From: Pyxidicoccus trucidator
GTDB taxonomy: Bacteria; Myxococcota; Myxococcia; Myxococcales; Myxococcaceae
Length of the DNA: 64,000 bases
Assembly: GCF_010894435.1 (NCBI RefSeq)
Contig: NZ_JAAIXZ010000008.1
Span: 310,001-374,000, forward strand
Reading direction: 5' to 3'
The first letter of the stretch is position 1. Each line of letters starts with the position of its first letter. The notes beneath the pieces were generated by a model, which saw only the letters and a list, made by a program, of their open reading frames with translations, made no database searches and was not told the origin of the DNA. Positions 43,745-54,594 of this stretch are shown in pieces. The position numbers and the translations under genes were made by a program.

Positions 43745-44308
43745 ATGAACCATCTTCTCCCGCTGGTGCTGTGCGCCGCGCTCTCTCTCATGGGCTGCGG
43801 AGGCGATGCGGTGTCGTACTCGGCGCCGGTCGGCATCAACCTCAAGGCCAAGTCGTCCGACACGGTCAACGCCACCGTCACCGCCCAGAAGGGCATCTCG
43901 ACCGAGTCGGGCAACCCCTTCAAGGTCTTCGTCGATGCTGCGCGCCAGGAGCTGGACGGCCAGTCGCCCTCTCGCGTGGAGCTCACCACGCTCACGCTCA
44001 CCCTGGGCGCCGGCAGCGTGGGCGTGGCCTCGCTCGCCGACGTCTTCAGTGGCCGTGTGGACCTCCTCTTCCGCATGGAAGAGTCCAGCAACACCTACGT
44101 CGTCGGCCATGTGGAGGACCCCACGGGCAGCGGCCCGGTGTCGTTCCTCGTCGACTTCGACTCGACGGCGATGGCGCCTGACGACTACTCGCGCTTCCTC
44201 GAGAGCAAGTTCAACGTGGTCCTGCGTGGCTCGGCTGCCTCCACCTTCATGAACAAGGGCGCGGACGTCGACTTCCAGTCCACCTTCTCCTTCACCGCGT
44301 TCGAGTAG
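43745..44308 (+). CDS. Hypothetical lipoprotein
   Basis: A 187-residue protein with the lipoprotein signal LCAALSLMGC. The mature part is beta-rich, with LTTLTLTLGAGSVGVASLADVF and DVDFQSTFSFTAFE at the end, and no other Cys. No family is recognised. It is divergent from the sensor kinase with a 240-bp gap. Confidence 0.72.
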   Translation: MNHLLPLVLCAALSLMGCGGDAVSYSAPVGINLKAKSSDTVNATVTAQKGISTESGNPFKVFVDAARQELDGQSPSRVELTTLTLTLGAGSVGVASLADVFSGRVDLLFRMEESSNTYVVGHVEDPTGSGPVSFLVDFDSTAMAPDDYSRFLESKFNVVLRGSAASTFMNKGADVDFQSTFSFTAFE

Positions 44309-44382
44309 ACGGGGCCGCAAGCGCTCCGTCATTCCTGGCGGCAGCCGGTTCCGCAGGTGCCCCGGCATGCGGTGGCAGACGG

Positions 44383-44417
44383 AAGTGCCCCTGACACCGT
44401 TGGCGTCAGGGGCACTT
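44383..44417. terminator. Bidirectional terminator hairpin
   Basis: AAGTGCCCCTGAC (44383-44395) pairs perfectly over 13 bases with GTCAGGGGCACTT (44405-44417), with a 9-base loop. It sits between two convergent genes (stops at 44308 and 44458) and should stop transcription both ways. Confidence 0.75.
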
Positions 44418-44457
44418 CTCGGTGCAGGAGCTGTCTCTCGTCAGGCCCTCGAGTGAG

Positions 44458-45453
44458 CTACCCACCCGTCATGCGCCGGAGGAAGCCGCCCAGTCCCTGC
44501 TCCTTGTTGCTCGGCCCGCCCTGTCTCTGAGGGAGTGGCGTGGGCTGGGGAGAGATGAGCCCGGTGGAACCCTGGCTCATCACCCCCGGTGCGGTGTCCG
44601 ACGGGTACGCCCGCTCGACGGGTACGCTCGGGATGGTGGCGGTGTCCTTCGCCATGCCCTGCGCCGCCGGGCTGGCCGGAGCAGTGGCGTTGTCGTTGTG
44701 CGCCGTGCCCTGGGCTGCCGTCATGGAGGGCGCAGGGGCGGTGGAGGTGTCAGAGCGCACCGAGTCCTGCACCTCAGGCATGATGAGGGCCGAGGTGGGC
44801 TCGTCCACCAGCGCCACCGCCAGCCGCTTCATCTCCTTCTCCGGGATGTCCCGCAGGGTGATGAGCAGTTCGCCCAGGTGGTTGCGCGCATCCACCCGAA
44901 TGCTCAGCCGGTCGGTGAAGTGCCGCTGGAGGTTTTCCCGGTAGTGCTGCACGCGGGCTGCGTCCTGCTCCGGCAGAGGCTTGGGTGGCGAGCGCTTGTG
45001 CTTCATCGCGCTCTGCAGCTCCTCCACGGAGCAGTCCGCGAAGGGCTTGGACAGCACCGTCCCGTCCTTCTGCGGCACTGTGATGGGCAGGGCGCCCGGC
45101 TCGCTCTCGGCCACCGTGACGCCTTCCAGCTTCGAGTATGCCAAGAGCGTGTAGAGGTTGCGCATGCCGTACTTCACCGCGACCTCCTCGGTGAAGGACC
45201 GGGCCACCGCGCCGTTCAGCGACAGCATGGCGCTGCTGATCACCTTGACCCGCTGCTTGAAGAAGTCCTGGGCGTCCTTGAATCCGCCCTTCTGCGCCAG
45301 CTCGCTGTCCACGACGTAGTTGTAGAGCCGGCCAATCTGGTGGCCGTTGCGTTGCCTCTGCTCGACGAGCTTCAGGATGCGCTTGTGCACCTGCTCAAGT
45401 GTGAGGTCACGGGAGGGCGCGTGCGTGTTGCTGTTGCTGCTGAGGTCTTCCAT
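44458..45453 (-). CDS. Hypothetical protein behind the palindrome array
   Basis: A 331-residue soluble protein. Residues 15-110 are strongly helical (LTLEQVHKRILKLVEQRQRNGHQIGRLYNYVVD; VARSFTEEVAVKYGMRNLYTLLAYSK), residues 110-215 mixed and basic, and the last 110 residues disordered, rich in Ala, Pro, Thr and Ser, ending GFLRRMTGG. I do not recognise a family. Its start is about 200 bp downstream (minus strand) of the array of nine palindromes, so it is the gene most likely controlled by the array, or its product might bind it; both are guesses. Confidence 0.65.
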   Translation of the reverse strand: MEDLSSNSNTHAPSRDLTLEQVHKRILKLVEQRQRNGHQIGRLYNYVVDSELAQKGGFKDAQDFFKQRVKVISSAMLSLNGAVARSFTEEVAVKYGMRNLYTLLAYSKLEGVTVAESEPGALPITVPQKDGTVLSKPFADCSVEELQSAMKHKRSPPKPLPEQDAARVQHYRENLQRHFTDRLSIRVDARNHLGELLITLRDIPEKEMKRLAVALVDEPTSALIMPEVQDSVRSDTSTAPAPSMTAAQGTAHNDNATAPASPAAQGMAKDTATIPSVPVERAYPSDTAPGVMSQGSTGLISPQPTPLPQRQGGPSNKEQGLGGFLRRMTGG

Positions 45454-45652
45454 GGGTGTTCTCTCTGAATGCCGCGTGATTGCGACGCAGCAGCGGAGAG
45501 CAGAGGCCAGGCCAAGGTCATGAGCTTGTAGTTACGTGTGGTTATGCGCCAGCCTTGGCGATGCCACGTCCAGAACCTGGCCGTACCGTCCTATTCACGA
45601 GACGGTTGCCAGCTCCGCCTACGGTCGCGGCGAGTGCGGCTCAACGTGCCTA

Positions 45653-46069
45653 CCTCTGCACGTGCAGAGGTGAAGGGCTTGTCGCCGCTCAACGGGTCTA
45701 CCTCTGCACGTGCAGAGGTGAGGGGGCCTGTCGCCGCCCAACAGGTCTGCCTCTGCACGTGCAGAGGTGAGGGAGCCTGTCGCCGCCCAACGGGTCTACC
45801 TCTGCACGTGCAGAGGTGAAGGGCCTGTCGCCGCTCAACGGGTCTACCTCTGCACGTGCAGAGGTGAGGGGCTTGCCGCCGCCCAACGGGTCTGCCTCTG
45901 CACGTGCAGAGGTGAGGGGCTTGCCGCCGCCCAACGGGTCTGCCTCTGCACGTGCAGAGGTGAGGGGCTTGCCGCCGCCCAACGGGTCTGCCTCTGCACG
46001 TGCAGAGGTGAGGGACCCGGTCGTGGTTGAATGGTGGGGTCTACCTCTGCACGTGCAGAGGTAGACCCC
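45653..46069. repeat. Array of nine identical 18-bp perfect palindromes
   Basis: CCTCTGCACGTGCAGAGG, a perfect palindrome, occurs at 45653, 45701, 45750, 45799, 45847, 45895, 45943, 45991 and 46044. Start-to-start distances are 48, 49, 49, 48, 48, 48, 48 and 53 bp. The 30-31-bp spacers are variants of one sequence (TGAGGGGCTTGCCG... ending GGGTCTG or GGGTCTA); three are identical. The last spacer is 35 bp and has diverged. The identical palindromes against varying spacers suggest selection for the palindrome. Each could bind a dimeric protein at its CACGTG core or fold into a 7-8-bp hairpin in RNA. Confidence 0.92.
46036..46069. repeat. 34-bp perfect palindrome at the array end
   Basis: The ninth palindrome is extended on both sides so that 46036-46069 is its own reverse complement over all 34 bases (GGGGTCTA on the left, TAGACCCC on the right). 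It lies 47 bp after the stop codon of the minus-strand histidine kinase gene and could form its terminator or mark the array boundary. Confidence 0.85.
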
Positions 46070-46115
46070 GGGTTGTGGCGCAAGGACGCGAGAAGGGCGC
46101 TCGGGGCGGGCGTGC

Positions 46116-47342
46116 TCAGGCCATGGGCAGGGTGAAGGTGAAGGTCGTTCCCCGGCCCAGCTCGCTCATCACCTGGAGCTTGCCCCCGTGGGCCTCGATG
46201 ATGCCGCGGGTGATGCAGAGGCCCAGGCCCACGCCGCTGCCGGGGACGCGCGCGGGCGGGCGCTGGAATCGGTCGAACAGGACGGGCAGCACCTCTGGGG
46301 CGATGCCCGCGCCCGTGTCCGACACGCTCATCTCCACCTGGTTCTCCCTTGGAGTGGCCGCGAGCTGGATGACGCCTCCCGCGGGCGTGAAGCGGACGGC
46401 GTTGCCCACGAGGTTGGAGAACACCTGGTGGATGCGGTCAGGGTCGCACCGCACGGCGATGTCCCGCGTGGGCGGGCGCAGCTCCAGGCCGATGCCGCGT
46501 TCGTGGGCCAGGGGCCCCAGCTCCGCGGCCTGCTCCATCAACGTGGTAATCGCCAGCGGCACCGGCGCGAGCCGGAAGGCGCCACCTTCGATGGCCGCGA
46601 AGTCGAGCAGGTCATGGATGAGCCGGTCCATGCGCAGCACCGAGCGGTTGATGGTGTCCAGGTGATTGCGCGCGCGGCCGTTGAGCGGCGCGAGCAGCGG
46701 CGCCAGCAACGACGTGGTCATCGTGATGACGCCCAGCGGGTTACGCAAATCGTGGGACACCATGGCCAGCAGCTCCTGGCGCAGTCGAGTCGCGGACTCG
46801 GCGGCCTGGCGCGCGGCGCGCTCCGCCGCGTAGAGCCGCCCGTTCTCCACGGCGACCGCGGTGGAGTCCGCCAGGGCCTGCAGCAGCGCGACTTCGCGCG
46901 CGCCCGGCAGGCGGTGCTTCGCCCAGTACGCGCCAATGGCACCAATGGGGTCCGCACGGCGGATGGGCACCATCGCCAGGCTCTTCACGAAGGTGGGGCG
47001 GTAGGCGTCGTGCGGGATGCGCTCGTCCGCGTAGATGTCCTCGATGACGGCCGCGGTGCGGTTCACCACCACCCAGCCGGAGATGCACGCCTGGATGGGG
47101 AAGCGGCGCCCCTTCCACAGCGGGGTGATGGCCTCCTCGTCGGCGTAGTGGACGTAGTCGCCCTCGCGCAGCACGAAGGTGACGCCATCCGCGCCACTCA
47201 GCTGGCGGGCGGCCCGGCGCACCAGCGCCATGATGTCCTCGAGCTCCCGGAGGTGAGCGAGCTCTCGGATGACCTCCAGCAGCACGAGTGCGTCATCGTG
47301 CGACAGGTCATCGAACGGAAGCGGGTCCTGGAAGCGGCGCAA
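46116..47342 (-). CDS. Soluble GAF-domain histidine kinase
   Basis: A 408-residue cytoplasmic kinase. Residues 20-175 are a GAF domain (LEDIMALVRRAARQLSGADGVTFVL; IPIQ-type FPIQACISGWVV). HisKA follows with H-box LAMVSHDLRNPLGVI, then the ATPase domain with NLVGNAVRFTP, DTGAGI and GVGLGLCITRG. TTG is the start: GGAGG lies 7 bases before it. No receiver domain or partner regulator is adjacent. GAF input without membrane spans suggests a small intracellular ligand. Confidence 0.87.
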   Translation of the reverse strand: MRRFQDPLPFDDLSHDDALVLLEVIRELAHLRELEDIMALVRRAARQLSGADGVTFVLREGDYVHYADEEAITPLWKGRRFPIQACISGWVVVNRTAAVIEDIYADERIPHDAYRPTFVKSLAMVPIRRADPIGAIGAYWAKHRLPGAREVALLQALADSTAVAVENGRLYAAERAARQAAESATRLRQELLAMVSHDLRNPLGVITMTTSLLAPLLAPLNGRARNHLDTINRSVLRMDRLIHDLLDFAAIEGGAFRLAPVPLAITTLMEQAAELGPLAHERGIGLELRPPTRDIAVRCDPDRIHQVFSNLVGNAVRFTPAGGVIQLAATPRENQVEMSVSDTGAGIAPEVLPVLFDRFQRPPARVPGSGVGLGLCITRGIIEAHGGKLQVMSELGRGTTFTFTLPMA

Positions 47343-47551
47343 GCAGGTCCTCCCTCGGTTGGATGGACTCAGCCAACACGCCTGGGAGGCGCAACGTTCA
47401 TCCGCTCGTCACGTCTGGACGGAGGCACACCAGTCAGCCATGGGTTTGCTTTCATGGCCCGGCATATAGGGACGGCCCCGAGGGGTGACAACCGGGTGGG
47501 AGGGTGTCCGGCGTCAACCAGTTGACGAATGCAGGGGCCTCCAGGGCCCCT

Positions 47552-47577
47552 CAGGAGCCCTCGCGTGGGGGCTCCTG
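47552..47577 (-). terminator. Second hairpin downstream of the protease gene
   Basis: CAGGAGCCC (47552-47560) pairs with GGGCTCCTG (47569-47577) with an 8-base loop. It is about 80 bp past the stop codon and may be a back-up terminator. Confidence 0.5.
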
Positions 47578-47598
47578 TCAGCGCGTCCCGTCGGAGGA

Positions 47599-47645
47599 CT
47601 TCGGGGCCCGGTGAGCCAGGGGCGGCCACCACCCGGGCCCCGAAG
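47599..47645 (-). terminator. Hairpin directly after the protease gene
   Basis: CTTCGGGGCCCGG (47599-47611) pairs perfectly with CCGGGCCCCGAAG (47633-47645) over a 21-base loop. It starts 12 bases after the minus-strand stop codon, as expected for a terminator. Confidence 0.6.
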
Positions 47646-47656
47646 GGGCAGCTGGC

Positions 47657-49297
<1,641 letters not shown>

Positions 49298-49411
49298 GGA
49301 AGAGACCACTCCAGCGACAAGGGGGGCGCCTGTCCGGGGACAGGCCGACCCACTATAGGTGGAGCACCGGGGGTCTCGTCATCCGGGTCGCCCGGAACCG
49401 GGCGCGCAGGC

Positions 49412-49789
49412 TCAGTCCGCGTCGGGGTCCTTCAGCCACGCCAGCGCCTCGCCGCGCGTCTCGAAGGTGCGCGTGGGGATGGTGAGCATGGCCCGCTTCG
49501 TCATGCGCCAGGCCTGGAGGCCCGAGGGAGGGTCCACCACGACGCGCGCCGAGCGCACCATGCCGCGGAGCTGCGCGAAGGCGTTGAGGCTGGCCATGGC
49601 GCTCACCACGTCGCCCGGCATCACCCGCAGCTGCGACTGGTCCACCAGCGCGGACCACTCGCCCCCCAGGGAGGTGATGGCCTTCTTCACCTCGGTCAGG
49701 TACTCGGACAGGTCCTCCGCCGTGACCTGTGGGGGATAGACGACCTCGAGGATGCGGTCCTGCGCGTGGACGGTGATCTGGAAGGGCAT
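49412..49789 (-). CDS. STAS-like stand-alone protein
   Basis: A 125-residue protein (MPFQITVHAQDRILEVVYPPQVTAEDLSEYLTEV...), with alternating strands and helices and a final FETRGEALAWLKD helix. This fits the short SpoIIAA/STAS-like proteins common in myxobacteria, which may act in partner switching. No cognate kinase or phosphatase is adjacent. The ATG at 49789 is preferred over the longer open frame. Confidence 0.62.
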   Translation of the reverse strand: MPFQITVHAQDRILEVVYPPQVTAEDLSEYLTEVKKAITSLGGEWSALVDQSQLRVMPGDVVSAMASLNAFAQLRGMVRSARVVVDPPSGLQAWRMTKRAMLTIPTRTFETRGEALAWLKDPDAD

Positions 49790-50003
49790 ATGCGGTGACG
49801 GCTCCGGGCGGGCGCGCCATCCTAGCCGCAGCCGGTGACATTCCGATACCTGACGATGCGGCCCCGCCCCGGCGGGTGGGCTGCCTGCCCTGTCCGGGAG
49901 TGCGGGAAATGTCAGACCCGGGTGGTACCTCCGTCGTTCCGGTTGCACCGGTACCGCCGCGCCAATGGGGCGTGGCGGCGGTCGCTCCCGGTCAGGGGGT
50001 CTC

Positions 50004-50384
50004 ATGAACACGAAGCTCTACGTCCTGGGTGCGGTGCTGGGCGCCGCTCCGGGCCTGCTGCCGGAGGCGTCCCCGCCGCCGGTGGCTCCACCGCAGGAGT
50101 CGCGTCCCGACTCGCGCGGGGCTTCGCGCAAGGGTCGGGGCAGCCGCGCCACGGGCGCGCTGCCCGGAGGCAACCACGCCGTGGTGGTCCCTCCGCCCGA
50201 AGTGCCCGAGGCGCCGCGCGACGCGGGCGGCGACGGCCATACGCGAAGCGCGGGTGAGGCGGAGGTGCCGCGTCACCCGTGCGAGCTCATCACCATCATC
50301 CAGGTGCCCTGCGACGAGTCGAAGGCCACCTGCGAGTACACGTACTGGAAGTGCCCGGAGGTGGTGAACCCGCTCCGCTCGTAG
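50004..50384 (+). CDS. Small hypothetical exported protein
   Basis: A 126-residue protein starting at the ATG at 50004, with CAGGGGG about 8 bases before it. A short hydrophobic N-terminus (LYVLGAVLGAAPGLLPEA) may be a signal. The middle is disordered and rich in Pro, Arg and Gly; the C-terminal 35 residues contain four Cys (HPCELI, VPCDES, ATCEY, WKCPE), probably two disulphides. The family is unknown. Confidence 0.58.
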   Translation: MNTKLYVLGAVLGAAPGLLPEASPPPVAPPQESRPDSRGASRKGRGSRATGALPGGNHAVVVPPPEVPEAPRDAGGDGHTRSAGEAEVPRHPCELITIIQVPCDESKATCEYTYWKCPEVVNPLRS

Positions 50385-50436
50385 GTCCACCCACAGCGCG
50401 GGCGGCCGGTTCCGCCCCCGCCAGGTGAAGTGAAAA

Positions 50437-50492
50437 GGCGCGGTGGGTCGGGCCCCTGAAGCGAGGGCCCGGCCCACCGCGCCGGTGTTTTT
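50437..50492. terminator. Bidirectional intrinsic terminator
   Basis: A 19-base stem (50437-50455 with 50465-50483; one G-T type mismatch) has a 9-base loop. On the plus strand it is followed by GGTGTTTTTG, and on the minus strand by CTTTTCACTTC, so it can stop both converging genes. Confidence 0.85.
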
Positions 50493-50507
50493 GAGCGGCA
50501 GGGGCGC

Positions 50508-52463
<1,956 letters not shown>

Positions 52464-52907
52464 GCGTGCTCCAGGACTGCGGGGAAGGGAAGGCGGGCGG
52501 TGCGGCCCGCGGGGGTGGGCTCAAGGCTTCGATGGGGCGGGTGCTGGCGCCTGCTGGGGATACCGGTCCAGGAAGGCGCGGATTCGAGCGGGGGCTCGGG
52601 AAGCGCCATGGAGTCGACAGTCCTCTTGTTACTCCGCGCCGCGTCGATGATTGCGCACGACTCCAGAAACAGGTGGGACACGCGGGCCCCCCGGGCCCGC
52701 GGGTGGCGAATCTGGCGCAACACCCGACACAAGGCGAGGTTCTCAACACGCCAGCTGCCGCCGGACTGTCATTCCGAAAGACCTCACGCGGAAAAGGTTT
52801 CACCCGGGCTGTGAACGCCCGGTGCAACCCTGCGAAAGCACAGGAGCACGCCGTGGCACGCCTGACGCATTCCCCTTCACGCCGGGTACGGGCCTGGGGG
52901 GTGCGGC
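52464..52907. other. Intergenic region without a confident gene
   Basis: The 444-bp gap contains promoters for the two diverging genes. On the minus strand a frame closed by stops reads ...ARIRAFLDRYPQQ and ends at the TGA at 52521-52523. This looks like the end of an alpha/beta-hydrolase or peptidase, and might be a relic, but it is too short to assign. Nothing else is supported. Confidence 0.4.
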
Positions 52908-53429
52908 GTGCAGCGCATGCGGTTGGGGGAGCTGCTGGTCCGCTGGGGACTGCTGACACCGGCGCAGGTGGACACTGCGCTGGCGTGGCAGGCCCGGGGA
53001 CAGTGCCGGCTGGGCGAGGCGCTGGTGCACCTGTGCCTGCTGCGGCCGGAGCAGGTCCAGCGCGCCCTGTCGAGCCAGCTCCAGGTGCCCTTCGTCCGGG
53101 GCGAGGAGATGGCGAAGGTGCCGGCCGCGGTGGTGAGGAGCGTGCAGCCCCACGTGCTCGCCCGCTTGCGGATGTGCCCGCTGCGCGTCGAGTGGCACGG
53201 CGCCCGGGGGACGCTCTACGTGGCCACCCACCAGCCAGAGAACCTGCCCAGACTGGACGAACTGGCGTTCATCTCCAACTTCACCGTGCGCCCGGTCCTC
53301 GCGCTGCTGGAGGACATCGAACGGACGTTGCGCCTGCATGGCGTGTTCGGAAACCGGGAGTTGGCGCCCATCGAGCTGCCGCCGGACGACGGTTTCCGAC
53401 TCGAAATCACCCGAGGAGGTGAGCTCTAG
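52908..53429 (+). CDS. Stand-alone GspE/PilB N-terminal-domain-like protein
   Basis: A 173-residue protein. The first 60 residues, LGELLVRWGLLTPAQVDTALAWQARGQCRLGEALVHL, are the typical T2SSE_N/GspE-N helix bundle found at the N-terminus of type II secretion and type IV pilus assembly ATPases. The rest (VPAAVVRSVQPHVLARLRMCPL; LYVATHQPENL) continues the GspE-N alpha/beta fold. There is no ATPase domain. Stand-alone forms are common in myxobacteria and may bind cyclic di-GMP or partner proteins. GTG 52908 or ATG 52917 is the start. Confidence 0.78.
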   Translation: MQRMRLGELLVRWGLLTPAQVDTALAWQARGQCRLGEALVHLCLLRPEQVQRALSSQLQVPFVRGEEMAKVPAAVVRSVQPHVLARLRMCPLRVEWHGARGTLYVATHQPENLPRLDELAFISNFTVRPVLALLEDIERTLRLHGVFGNRELAPIELPPDDGFRLEITRGGEL

Positions 53430-53556
53430 CCCGCTTCCGCCTGCTGTCCCGGAGTGAGCCGCCAGGGTCACGCCTGCCTGGCCGCCTGAAATGCGGGGCG
53501 GGCGGGGGACGTCCCTCCGGGAAGTGAAAGCCCACCCCTTCCGCGTTGTGTTGGCG

Positions 53557-54582
53557 ATGCACGATACCCAGCCCACTCCTACCCCCAGCGCGAAGACTGT
53601 CCCTCATGGTGAGCGCAACCGGCTGGTCGTCCCCGCGCCCGAGCACTCGTTCCGGGATGTGCTGGAGGAAGCGCGAGACTGGCTCGACAACGTCCATGCG
53701 CGGATGCTGGAGGGGCCCGACGAGGTGCTGTGGCAGAACATGCACTCGCTGCACCTGGGCCTGCTCACCCTGCGTCGGCGGTGGACTCCGGAGGTGTGGC
53801 GGCGCTTCTGCAAGGAGACGGCGAAGAAGCACCCGCTGCGGCCCTTCCTGCACCAGTGCCCCTTCACGCGCCGCGCGTATGAGCGCCCTCGCGGGTACGC
53901 CGGCGACGCGGTCCTCATCGACTACCTCTACATGGACCACGCCTCGGACGAGCTGCACGCGGGGCGTGAAATCTACCGGTACATGCACCAGCAGCCCAGC
54001 TCGCTCAGCGTGCGCGAGCGGCGCGAGCTGCTGGCGCGCACCATCGACGACACGGCCGAGCGCGTCCCGGAGGGCTCCCGAATCCTCTCGGTGGCCTGCG
54101 GGCACCTGCGCGAGGCGGAGTCCTCGGTGGCGGTGGTGGAGCGGCGCGTGGGCGAGCTCATCGCCTTCGACCAGGACCCGCTGAGCCTCGCGGAGATTTC
54201 GCACCACAATCCGCATGAGGTGGTGAAGCCGGTATGCGGCTCGGTGCGCTCGCTGCTGTCCGGCAAGACGACGTTCCGGGACATGGACTTCGTCTACTCT
54301 GCGGGCCTGTACGACTACCTGTCGGACTCGGTGGCCACGCGGCTCACCGGGCTGCTGTTCGGCATGCTGCGCTCGGGCGGGAAGATGCTGGTGGCCAACT
54401 TCGCCATGTACCCGCCGGAGACGGGCTACATGGAGGCCTTCATGGACTGGTGGCTCATCTACCGCGACGAGGACGGCATGCGCGCGCTGCTGGGCGAGGT
54501 GCCCATGGACCAGCTTGCCGCCGTGCGCCTGTACCGGGACAGCCAGGACAACGTCATCTACCTGGAGCTGACCCGCCGCTGA
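53557..54582 (+). CDS. SAM-dependent methyltransferase, PhcB-like
   Basis: A 341-residue protein. A helical N-terminal domain (FRDVLEEARDWLDNVHARML) with the motif CPFTRRAYERPRGYAGD precedes a Rossmann methyltransferase: motif I ILSVACGHLREAES, then IAFDQDPLSLAEI and FVYSAGLYDYLSD. The RGYAGDA.L.DY stretch resembles the enzymes that make 3-hydroxypalmitic acid methyl ester (Ralstonia PhcB). A fatty-acid methyl-ester product would be a signal, but the substrate is not proven. The ATG at 53557 is chosen as the first with a matching N-terminus; earlier starts exist. Confidence 0.72.
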   Translation: MHDTQPTPTPSAKTVPHGERNRLVVPAPEHSFRDVLEEARDWLDNVHARMLEGPDEVLWQNMHSLHLGLLTLRRRWTPEVWRRFCKETAKKHPLRPFLHQCPFTRRAYERPRGYAGDAVLIDYLYMDHASDELHAGREIYRYMHQQPSSLSVRERRELLARTIDDTAERVPEGSRILSVACGHLREAESSVAVVERRVGELIAFDQDPLSLAEISHHNPHEVVKPVCGSVRSLLSGKTTFRDMDFVYSAGLYDYLSDSVATRLTGLLFGMLRSGGKMLVANFAMYPPETGYMEAFMDWWLIYRDEDGMRALLGEVPMDQLAAVRLYRDSQDNVIYLELTRR

Positions 54583-54594
54583 AAGCGCGGCCCT

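Larger units (their letters stand above)
45454..46115. other. Intergenic region holding the palindrome array
   Basis: This 662-bp gap separates two minus-strand genes. Bases 45454-45652 are ordinary promoter-proximal sequence for the downstream gene, with a degenerate repeat spacer just before the first palindrome; 45653-46069 is the array. Open frames run through the array on both strands only because the unit has no stop codons; unit lengths of 48, 49 and 53 bp break any common frame, so it is not coding. Confidence 0.7.
47343..47656. other. Intergenic gap with two hairpins
   Basis: This 314-bp gap carries the promoter of the GAF kinase (right after 47342) and, further on, two strong hairpins behind the protease gene at 47552-47577 and 47599-47645. 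No gene is seen. Confidence 0.6.

Noticed and set aside
41804..44368. An 854-residue histidine kinase using the full open frame
   Set aside because: The N-terminal 300 residues are shadow of the plus-strand lipoprotein gene and low-complexity sequence. The start near 43462 fits the membrane region and has a ribosome binding site.
45653..46069. CRISPR array
   Set aside because: The repeat is a short 18-bp perfect palindrome and the 'spacers' are near-identical, three of them exactly. No cas gene is nearby. It is a tandem array with conserved palindromes.
45480..46083. Small proteins encoded in the palindrome array (repeating SARAEV and LCTCRGEG)
   Set aside because: Open frames exist on both strands only because the unit lacks stops. 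Spacings of 49 and 53 bp shift the frame between copies, so no protein repeat is preserved.
52464..52907. A hydrolase pseudogene (ARIRAFLDRYPQQ)
   Set aside because: Only about 12 suggestive residues remain before a stop; that is too little to separate from chance.
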